A DNA stretch of 9,198 nt from positions 1 through 9,198 of the forward strand of contig WVZU01000428.1 of assembly GCA_011772275.1 (NCBI GenBank). Direction: 5' to 3'. Position numbers and translations under genes: made by a program. Shown here in pieces: positions 1-8,800 of the stretch. The notes below the pieces were generated by a model. The model was given only the letters and a program-made list of their open reading frames with translations, made no database searches and was not told the origin of the DNA. This stretch comes from Planctomycetales bacterium. Its GTDB lineage: Bacteria; Planctomycetota; Planctomycetia; Pirellulales; UBA7805. The stretch's first letter is position 1, and each line of letters starts with the position of its first letter.

Positions 1-1
1 C

Positions 2-2776
2 TTGGCAATGGATTGGCCGCGGGCGACCCAATCGCAGCTGCGTGTGACGGTACCGCATCCCGAAGTGACCGCGTTCCTCTCGACCGGCGGCAGCTTGTCG
101 GTGGAAAAACGAGGTCGCAACGAGACCGTCCTTTCGGCCGAGGGGGTCTCTGCAGATTTTCAATTGACGTGGCGGGAGGGACGGCGGGACGAGCCGCGCC
201 GGAGCGTCACCTTGGAAGTGAACGGCTTGCAACGGGTGCAAATCGAGCGGGGTTATATTCGATCGCAGGTCGATTTGAGCGTCCAGAGTTACACGCGTCC
301 GTTTGATCAATTTCGCGTCGAGCTACCTCCGGGGGCGCGGTTGATCTCCCAGGGGCAGGCAGGTTACACCCTGGCTAGCGAAACGGCGGAAGCCGACAGG
401 CCGCCGATAGAGAACACCCAGTGGGTGGAAGTCAAGCTCGACGAAGCGACCACCGGTCCGGTGGAGGTCCGATTGGTCACCGAGCAAATTCGGCAGTTTG
501 GCCGGTCGCAGCAAGCGTTTCAGCTGGCCGGATTCCGGGTGCCGGGCGCGGTGCGGCAGTCGGGTTACATTGTGGTCCAGGTTCGCGGTGACTGGATTGT
601 TCGCTGGAATGAAGAATTCAACGATCGTTACGACATACGCCGGGTCGACGAATGGCCCGACCGACTGCCCAAGGCGGACGTGGCGGCCGCCTTCGAGTAC
701 TACCGCCAGCCTTATTCCTTGCGTGCCAAGGTGTTGGCACCCCGCAGCCGTGTGACGGTGGAACCGGAATACGTGATCGATGTCTCACGGGATTACGCGG
801 TGCTGACGGGCCAGTTGAAGTACCAGGTCCGTGGTGCCAAGATCGCTCATGTCCACGTCGATCTGCCCGACTGGGAATTCGACGCTTCATCGATCGGCCC
901 TGCAGAATTGGTGGACGAATCGCAGTTGGCCTGGAGCGAAGCGGGCCATGTGCACATCCCGCTGGCTCGTCAAACCATGGGCCAGTTTGCGATCAACTTT
1001 CGAGCGCGGAAACCGCTGCCGGCCGGGACAGACCAGTTCAAAGTTCGGCTGCCGATTCCCGATGCGGATACGATCGGGGCCACCCGGCTGACCGTATTGT
1101 CGGCGGATAACATTGAGCTGACGCCGCAGGATTACGGCGACGCCGAATTGTCCGCTCGGCCAGCCGCCGCCCTGGAACTGCCAGCGCGTCAACATCCACC
1201 GTTCCATTACTTGTTTCGTCACGGCGAGGACGTACCCCGCTCGTTTCAGGCGGCCCGCCAAGTGCATACACCGACGGTGACGGCCGACGTGTCGACGCGC
1301 CTGGTTGCCGGGCCCAAGTCGATCGACGTCCAACAGCGATTTCATTACCAAATCCAACATGGTCGGCGGGATTTCCTGGAACTGCAAATCCCTGCTCGGG
1401 TGGCTCAGCTGGACAGCCTGGCCGTCCTCCGGGATGGCGAGTCGCTGGAGGTGACGCTACCGGACGATCTGAGTGGCCAGGCAAACGTGCCGTTGCGTGT
1501 GCCGTTGAATAACGAGCTCGGCAAGGTCGCTATCGATGTCCGCTATCCCTGGGAATCGAGTCCGCCCACGTCCGACAGTCGCGTTTCGGTAACGGTGCCG
1601 CTGGTCGTGCCCCGCCCGGATGAATTTCGGGCCGGCCGTTTGGAGTTGACTGCCGTGGACGGCGTGCAGGCAGAGGCCGTTCTGCAGCCGTGGCAGCCGG
1701 TGGAGTCGGCGGCCGAAGGAGCGATCTATGAAGCCGAAGTCGCGGCACCGGAAGTGATCGTGATGGTGGGCCTGGCCAGCAATACCAGCCGCGTCGGCCA
1801 GTTTGTCGATCGAGCCTGGCTCCAGACATGGCTGACCAAATCGGTCCGATACGATCGTGCCGTGTTCCGGCTGCGGACCGGTCAGCATTCGGTGGGGCTG
1901 CAATTACCTCGTGGGGTCATTGCGGACAGTCTGGAGGCACGTCGGAACGGCCAGTTGATGGAGAATGTGAGGGTCACCGAGGGGCGGTTACAGATTGAGC
2001 TGCCTCAGCGGGAATCATCTCATGTGCTTGAGCTTCGTTATGCGGTGCAACCGCAGGGCAGGCGTTGGTTTGAGATACCGTGCACGATGCCCCGTTTCAC
2101 CGGTGGTGCTTTTCTGCGCGAACCGATGCTCTGGCAGCTGATCCTCCCGGCCGGCGAACATCTGCTGATCGTTCCGGAGGGCTGCCGCCCCGCTTACCAG
2201 TGGCAATGGCGACACCTCGGCTGGCGGCGCGTCCCCCTGGCGGATGATCTGCAATTGGAACGCTGGTCAGGGGCCATGGCTGACGAGGTCAAGAGCGATG
2301 ATCTTGCGGGTGCCGTGCTGGAAGAACGGAATGTTTATTTGTTCGCCGCGCGGGATATGCAAGATACGTTTGTGGTTCACACGGCACCCCGTACGCTGAT
2401 CGTCATGGCGCCCGCGGGGTTCGTGTTGCTGGTGGCGTACCTGTTGATTTACGTGCCGTTTTTACGACGACCGGGAACGGTCATCACCGGCCTGACGTTG
2501 CTGATCGCGGCGGCGTTTATTTTTCCTGAACTGGCGTTGTTGGTCGCGCAAGTGGCCTGTCTGGGGATCGTGCTGTCGCTGTTGGTGGTTTTCCTGCGGC
2601 GGACGTTGAGGGCCAAATCCGCGCCCCAGTTGGTCATCCAACGCTCGACCGGTTCCAGCATGCGGCAGCACACGACGGAACTGTTCTTCCCGGCCGGTGG
2701 CGGGTTGCCGTCGGCGGGTTCTACGGCCACGAATCCGGCCGCCTATGGCGATTCTTTTGCGGAGCCGGATTCATGA
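2..2776 (+). CDS. Large beta-rich membrane-anchored envelope protein of unknown function, 5' end missing
   Basis: The frame is open from the left edge to TGA at 2774-2776, giving 924 residues. I do not recognise a named family. Residues 1-795 are a hydrophilic ectodomain of alternating short beta strands with recurrent L-P-x-G turns and no visible catalytic motif. Residues 799-821, 826-842 and 844-865 are three hydrophobic segments with arginine pairs at 822-823 and 866-867. By the positive-inside rule this puts the ectodomain outside and the 57-residue Gly/Ser/Pro/Thr-rich tail in the cytoplasm. The TTG at 2 and ATG at 8 are unlikely true starts: no ribosome binding site fits in the few upstream bases and no signal peptide follows. 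By alignment with the next gene, about 180 N-terminal residues lie upstream, for a full length near 1,100. The gene overlaps its neighbour by four bases, so the two probably form one operon. The frame is secure; the function is unknown. Confidence 0.93.
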   Translation: MAMDWPRATQSQLRVTVPHPEVTAFLSTGGSLSVEKRGRNETVLSAEGVSADFQLTWREGRRDEPRRSVTLEVNGLQRVQIERGYIRSQVDLSVQSYTRPFDQFRVELPPGARLISQGQAGYTLASETAEADRPPIENTQWVEVKLDEATTGPVEVRLVTEQIRQFGRSQQAFQLAGFRVPGAVRQSGYIVVQVRGDWIVRWNEEFNDRYDIRRVDEWPDRLPKADVAAAFEYYRQPYSLRAKVLAPRSRVTVEPEYVIDVSRDYAVLTGQLKYQVRGAKIAHVHVDLPDWEFDASSIGPAELVDESQLAWSEAGHVHIPLARQTMGQFAINFRARKPLPAGTDQFKVRLPIPDADTIGATRLTVLSADNIELTPQDYGDAELSARPAAALELPARQHPPFHYLFRHGEDVPRSFQAARQVHTPTVTADVSTRLVAGPKSIDVQQRFHYQIQHGRRDFLELQIPARVAQLDSLAVLRDGESLEVTLPDDLSGQANVPLRVPLNNELGKVAIDVRYPWESSPPTSDSRVSVTVPLVVPRPDEFRAGRLELTAVDGVQAEAVLQPWQPVESAAEGAIYEAEVAAPEVIVMVGLASNTSRVGQFVDRAWLQTWLTKSVRYDRAVFRLRTGQHSVGLQLPRGVIADSLEARRNGQLMENVRVTEGRLQIELPQRESSHVLELRYAVQPQGRRWFEIPCTMPRFTGGAFLREPMLWQLILPAGEHLLIVPEGCRPAYQWQWRHLGWRRVPLADDLQLERWSGAMADEVKSDDLAGAVLEERNVYLFAARDMQDTFVVHTAPRTLIVMAPAGFVLLVAYLLIYVPFLRRPGTVITGLTLLIAAAFIFPELALLVAQVACLGIVLSLLVVFLRRTLRAKSAPQLVIQRSTGSSMRQHTTELFFPAGGGLPSAGSTATNPAAYGDSFAEPDS
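1850..2155 (+). repeat. Terminal beta module, copy 1 (first gene)
   Basis: Residues 617-718: paired strands, L-Q-L-P-R-G turn, then L-P, a strand ending L-R-Y-A, and an R-E-P-M-L-W strand closing with L-P-A-G. Similar order and spacing occur at residues 807-908 and 1903-2018 of the second protein. Pairwise identity is low and the alignment was made by eye. Confidence 0.5.
2396..2596 (+). other. Three-segment membrane bundle of the first gene product
   Basis: Residues 799-821, 826-842 and 844-865 are strongly hydrophobic. F-P-E at 841-843 forms a tight turn between segments two and three. Arginine pairs after segment one and after segment three mark the cytoplasmic face, giving an odd number of passes and an external ectodomain. 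Confidence 0.8.
2761..2764 (+). promoter_or_regulatory. Ribosome binding site GGAG of the second gene
   Basis: GGAG lies inside the last codons of the first gene and ends eight bases before ATG 2773. This is a normal Shine-Dalgarno distance and supports this ATG as the start of the second gene. Confidence 0.65.
2773..2776 (+). other. ATGA stop/start overlap
   Basis: The stop TGA (2774-2776) of the first gene and the start ATG (2773-2775) of the second share bases as ATGA. Such overlaps usually mean that ribosomes finishing the first frame reinitiate on the second, giving a coupled ratio of the two products. There is no room for a promoter or terminator between the genes. Confidence 0.85.
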
Positions 2777-2859
2777 GATGCTGGAGAGTCCGGCGGGGAA
2801 TTTTCCTGGCGAGCGTGTCGCTGTGGGGACTGTGGATCAGCTCGATTCCGACAACGGCC
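2773..2859 (+). other. Signal peptide of the second gene product
   Basis: Residues 1-29 have the classic three-part form: a basic start with R2, R5, R7 and R8, a hydrophobic core with several Leu, Ile and Trp, then S-S-I-P-T-T-A before D-D. There is no lipobox cysteine near the cleavage site, so a type I signal peptidase substrate is more likely than a lipoprotein. A non-cleaved anchor remains possible. Confidence 0.75.
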
Positions 2860-5800
2860 GATGATCGTCCGCCATCGGTCTCCGCGCGGTTCCGGCGGAT
2901 CTACGTCCCCGCCGATCGCATCGAAGATTTACCTTCAGGGGACGGCCGGATCGTGCCGATTGACGTCCGGCGTTTCCAGCAGTTGGTGCAACGGGCGGGG
3001 CAGCCGCCGGGAGCTGCCTCGGCGACGGTCGAGCAGGTTCACTACCGGGGGGTGCTGGAGGGCGATGATCGGCTGGAGGGGAAGGCCGTATTGCAGATTC
3101 GGCACACGGGCGGCCCGTTGGTCTTGACACTGGGACCCTGTGTGGCCGCGGTCCGCGAGCCGGTCTGGCGGCGGGGCGATGCCATTCTGCCCGCCCGGCT
3201 GGGAACGGACGCCGATCAGCGTCTGGCCGTGCTGGTTGATCAATCGGGGACCTTGGAATTTGCATGGTCGCTGCGCGGTCGGCCGGACGCCAGCGGCAAC
3301 ATCCGTTTTCCCTTGCGGCTGCCCACGGCGGCGCGAAATCAGTTCGACGTCGAGTTCCCGACTACGGTAGCGGCCAGCGTTGCCAACGCGGTGGTTACCG
3401 GTGTGGAGGTGAGCGAGTCCGGGCGACGTTGGACAATCCAATGGCCCCCGTCCGGTGGGGCGGAACTGATGCTGGCCGGAGCGGCCGCGGTCAAAGCGGC
3501 TCAATCCAGCTTTTTGCGTCAGGCCGATCAATACGCGATTTCGTTGAACGCGCTGGAACTGACCTCAAGGTTGCGCCTGGATGTGCAGCGCGAGCCGCTA
3601 ACCGAGTTGCAGTTGCACCTGGACGACGCACTTCAATTGGTCGACGTGCGGCTGGGTTCGCTGCAGATACCTTGGACCAAGATCGAACAAGGCCGGCGGT
3701 CAGGCCAGCTGGTCCAGCTTCGATTTCCGCAGGCTCTGGTCGGGACGCAGCGAGAGGTCGTGGTACGCGCCCTGGCCCCGATCACTACCCAGCAGTCATG
3801 GCGTCTGCCCCGGATCGTGGCCCGGGGCGTGGTCTGGCTGGAAGGCAGGGCCTCGCTGCTGGTTGCCGAGCCCTTGAATTTGGCGAGTTTTCAGGTCGAT
3901 CGCGGTTTGCCGTCCCAGATCGGGTCGTTGCCGGGCACCGCCGCGGGCGAGTCCCTGGAGTGTCAGTTTTACGCGCAGGATGCGGGCATTCATGTCGTGC
4001 TGGCCAACAGAAGAGTTCGGCTGTCAGCCGACCTGGCAACCTCGGTGGAGATTGCCGAGCAGAAATTAAATGCGCTGGTTGTGGTCGACGCCACCGTGGA
4101 CAAGGGCAACCTTTATTCGTTGCAGGGCACGCTTGGTGAAGGTTGGCGAATCACGTCGGTTGTTTCCGGCGCCGAAGGAAAGGATCCGCAGGCCGCCCTG
4201 CAGTGGTTGCAGGAAGGACGAGGCATTTCATTCTGGCTACCGCGTGGCCTTACTCCCCAGCGGCCTTTGCGGCTGTGGATACGAGCGGTAAAGAACGAGG
4301 TGCCGGCGGCGGGGCAACTGCAGTCCCGGCAGCTGCGGGTGTTGACATTGCACGATGTCCAAAGTGACCGGCAGCTGTTTCATCTATGGACTGAGCGGCC
4401 TTTACGGTTGAAAGCTGTTGGAGATGGGGCTGCCGAGGTTGAGGACGCAGACTCCTTGTCGGTGGAGGACCGCCAGCGATTCGGGTTGCCCGATCCGGTC
4501 GGCGTTTGGTGGCGGTATGATCCTCGGCAGCAGGATCTGTACATTGACCTGCAGCGCGAATCGCCGGAATACCGCGTGGAAAATAATGTCACGATTCAAG
4601 TCGGCGACGAGCAGGTGGGTTATGTCTATCGCATTGCCTGTCAGCCGCAATCGCGTCCCGTGGATCGGATCGTCGTCCACTTTACCCAACCCAGCGGCGT
4701 GGCCGCCGACTGGTCGCTGGCTGATTTCGAGCGGGTCCCGGTTTCGAAACGCTTGCTGGTTGATGCCGAGCGAAAGCGGTTTTCCGGTGGAGCAGGAGGG
4801 GACATGTGGGAAATCTCCTGGAACCGCTCCATGCGAGAACCTTTTCAGTTGATCGGTCGCTGCGAAATTCCGCGGGACGAGGCCCACGCCGTCAACCTGA
4901 TTACCGTGCCCACCGCAGCCACGCAGACAGGCCAGCTGACCATTCGTGGCTGGGAGACCCTCGCGATCGAGCCGCGTGGCGGCGGGCTCCAGCCGCTGCC
5001 GATTCCCTTTCAGCCGTGGGATTCCTTCGCGACCGTGCAAGGCTTTTATGGTTACGATCCCTTGCGCGAAGCGTTTGCTTCTCGTCCTGCCTTGGTGTTG
5101 AACCGTGTTGGGGAGTCGAGCGCCCATCCCCGCGCCATTGTTTGGCGCCGCTTGACTCTGGTACGGATCGCTGGAGACGCGCACGCGGCCCACCGCGCGA
5201 TCTTCGAAGTCGAAAATTACGGTGCCCGGCAAATGGCTCTTCTGCTGCCGCCCGAGGATGTGGAAATCGGTCAGACGACGATTGACGACCAGCCGGTACC
5301 GACGTTTTTGGCTGACGAAGGAAGGCGGATGTTTTTGCGGTTGCCGTCGAACCGACGCTTCGTGACCGTGGCGGTGGACTATGCGCGGCCCCGCGAGGCT
5401 GCCGGATTCGGCTGGTTTCACGGGATTGCCTGCCTGCCGCTTCAGACCGATTTACCGATCCTGACCCGTTCTTGGTGGTTTTATGTGCCGGACGGTTTGG
5501 GGGTGGTGGATTCGTGGGACAGCGGTCCGTTTGGCAGGCCGATTTCCTGGCGCGATCGTCTGTTCGGCTCGCTGGCCAGGCCCGAGCATCAAGAGGTTTT
5601 CGATCCCTTCCGCAGGGCGACCTGGGGGTTCCACGCCCGCCCTGATCCCGCTCGGCCCCCTGGCGAGGCGGCCGGGCCCTCCCTGGGCATTCCCTGGAAA
5701 GAGGTCACTGCTCCAGATCCGCTGCAGGCTGAACTGGGGTCGTGGTCTGCGGCTGCGGGGCAGGTCGAGGTGGATGGGGGCAGAGCGGTGTACGTGGTCG

Positions 5801-8800
5801 ATCGCCGCCGGTTGCGGGGTCTGCAATGGACCCTCGGGCTGGCTGCGGCCGTGGTGGTCTGGTTTTGGTGGCCCGCCTCCTGGACGGCTCGACTAGCGAT
5901 GGTCACGGTCCCGGCGGTGGCGGCCCTCTTGCTGCCCGGACTGGTTGCACCGCTGGCGACCGCGGCGCTGGCCGGCATGGTCGCGACGACGATCATCAAG
6001 GTGTGCGCTTTCGCCATGTTCCTCTTCTTGCCGCGTCATTTGCGCGGCAAACCGATCGCAGCCTGGCACGCTGCATTGGATAATTCTCATTCTGAGGTCG
6101 CCATCGGTTCGTCCACTTTTCACAAAGTTGGCGGTATCGCTCCGCCAATGGGCATCGTGCTGTTCGCAATCGTCGCGCTGCGGCTGGTGGTCGTTGAGGC
6201 CCAGGATCAGCCTGTGGGTGCCGCGCCACCCACGTATCCGATTTACATCCCGATCGACAAGGACCGCCAGCCCAGCGGGGATACGTACTACGTTCCCCAA
6301 GCATTGTTTGATCTTCTACATGACGAGCCGAGCGGGAGGTGGGGAGGGCAGGCCAGTTGGTTGATTACCAAGGCGACCTTTGCCGGCAAGTTGGGCTGGA
6401 ATGAAGCTCGTCACCAACCCCTGGTGACCAACCTGATCGCCACCCTGGATCTGGACGTCTTCCAGCGTCGCTCGACGATAAACTTCGCGTTGGGCAATGC
6501 CAGCTACCCGCCTGATACGAGTCGCGTCACGCTGAATGGCGCGCCGGTCGAGGCGAGTTGGGACGCGGCGGGCGGTCAGCTTCGGGTGCGGGTCGACGAT
6601 GCGGGCCCGCACCGGTTGGTGGTACCGCTGGATCCCGCTGCGGGAGCCGCGGAGGGGGTTCGACAACTGGACGTGCCGATCCCGCCGGTGGCGACCGCAA
6701 ATTTGATTTTGGAGGTTGCCGATCGTGTTCCGCGTTTGGAATTGCCGGGGGCGGTGGGGCAGCTGGTGCGGGACAGGGCTCAACGTCGGCTCAAGGCACA
6801 GCTGGGGCCGGCCAGTCGCTTGACACTCAAATATCGCCCCACCGGATTGGAAAGTGAAAGCGACGCGGTGGATGTCGATCAGCTGGTTCTGCTGGACCTG
6901 CAGCCCGGTGCGGTTGTGGTCAGGGCAAAATTGAAGCTGAATACCAATGAACGAAAAATTCGACAACTTCGTCTGGCACTCGATCCGCAGCTCAGCCTAT
7001 TGCCGATCCAGACCCTGGCCGGTGGGGATCAGGGCCTGGGCTTCGAATGGTCGCAGACGATAGCGGGGGATTCCCAAATTCCAGGGGACCCCCAACGGCC
7101 AGGAGACCCCCAACGGCTGGTGTTGCAGTTTGACCGGGTCGTGTCGGGCCGACAGACGGTCGAATTGGCTTTTCTGGTGCGAGATGCCGTGGGTGTGGGA
7201 AAGGTGCGGTTGCCGTACCTGGAAGTGGAAGGCGCGCGGACCAGCCGCCATTGGGTGGTCGTTTCGGCCGATGCCGCCTTGCGGATTGACGTCAATGAAG
7301 TGCAACCCCACCCGGCACTGGTTGCCGTCGAACGCGATGCGCTGCTGGCAGAATGGGGACTGCCAGATATCAACCCCGTGTTGAGTTACCGCCAGACGCA
7401 GGCAAAGGTCGATTGGAGTTTTCCCAGTCAGCCGCAAACGCCGATCACGCAAGGCAAGCAGCGGCTGTCGTTAAGCTACGGGGTGGCGGAGATCCAGGTC
7501 CGCCTGGACGCCGATCTGGACACCACCAGTGGCTACCTGTTCCAGCACCGAGTGGATTTGCCCGCGGGACTGAAGGTAGAACGCGTTGCGGTCCGCGATG
7601 CGGGCCAGACGCTGGTCCGACGCTGGACACAAGACGGCCAGCAGCTTTCGATTTTCCTGGACGGGCCGGTGACAGGAACGCATCAACTGGAAGTTTCCGG
7701 TCGGATGCCGCGGAGCGGCGATGTCGAACGACCGCCCAGGGTGCAACTCCAGGACGTCGCATGGCAGGGATCGGAACTTGCCATCTATCGCCAGGATGCC
7801 GTGCAAGTCCAGATTGATCAGAAGAAAAAGCCAAAAAAGGTCACCAAACCAGCCAAGGGTGAACCGGCGGGTAACTTGGGACGGCTGGTCGACCTGCGAA
7901 TCGGTCAGGAAAACGAGGCGGCTTTACGAATCGTTGTCAAGAAAAACGAACCGCAAGTCGAGGCGCTGCAGACGTTGCGGATGGTACGCCGGCAAGACGA
8001 ATGGCACGCTGCGCTGGATCTGTACTTGCAGGTAAAGTCCGGTAATGTCGATTCGCTGACGTTCGATGTCCCGCCTGGCTGGCAAGGACCTTTTGAGTTC
8101 GAGCCAAGCGAACCGTTTGATGTCCACCGTTCGGATAGCAAAGCAACGGGATCGATTACCATTCGGCCGCGCGAGGCGATCACCAGCCAATACCGAATCC
8201 AAATCCGCGGGCGATTGGTCACGGGCGTTGGCCAACGGGTGGTGATGCCGGACATCCGTTTGCGGAACCAGGCCGATATTCAGAAGTATGTCATTCTGCC
8301 CAAGCTGGTCGGGGGGCGCGAGGTGGCATGGGAAACGACCGGCTTGGAGCCGCAAGAGCCGCCGGCTACCGCGGATCAACCGCCCCTGGCAAACACCGCT
8401 TGGGCCTCGTACCGGGTCGCAGCGGACACCTGCAGCGCTGTGTTGCAGACCCCCAGCCAGCGTCGGCAAGCGGCGAAGGTCCGCCTGGCGAACATCTTCC
8501 TGGCGGCTTCGATCGATGGCCGGCACCTGGGGCTGGCTCAGTTTGATCTCGAGCCGGCCGGCGAGAGCCAGTTTTGGCTGCAGATGCCGGAGGGGCCGTT
8601 TCTACTGGTCCAAGCCCGCATGGGGGACAGTCTCTTGCCAATCACGCCCGGCAAGGCCGGCAAATGGCAGCTGCCGCCTGTGGCGGAGTCCTTGCCCCAG
8701 CGGATCGAGATTTTGTTTGCCGCGGCATGGGAAGCCGGCGGAGACCGGCAGCCGTTCCAAGCGCCCCGCCTGGTGGGGGCTCGCGGACCCCTGCCGGTCG

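Noticed and set aside
2..10. TTG at 2 or ATG at 8 as the true start of the first gene
   Set aside because: There is no ribosome binding site in view and no signal peptide on a protein that has a large ectodomain. Alignment to the second gene starts about 180 residues into the unit.
887..1387. Antisense frame opposite the first gene
   Set aside because: It is a shadow of the first gene's coding frame with an Arg/Gly-rich translation and no independent support.
2740..2900. Promoter or terminator between the two genes
   Set aside because: The coding frames overlap by four bases and no convincing -35/-10 pair or hairpin with a T tract is visible.
3264..4139. Plus-strand open frame of 291 codons in another phase
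   Set aside because: It sits inside the second gene. Its product is Gly/Ala/Arg-rich low complexity, typical of out-of-phase reading of GC-rich coding DNA.
4402..5421. Antisense open frame of 339 codons
   Set aside because: It lies fully opposite the long second gene. In GC-rich DNA with biased third positions, stop-free antisense frames are expected. Its translation is rich in Arg, His and Gln with no domain or signal.
7849..7888. CCAGCC...GGCTGG inverted pair as a transcription terminator
   Set aside because: It lies inside a continuous coding frame, has a long loop and is not followed by a T run.
7924..8526. Antisense frame of 200 codons
   Set aside because: It is fully covered by the second gene and has no recognisable protein features.
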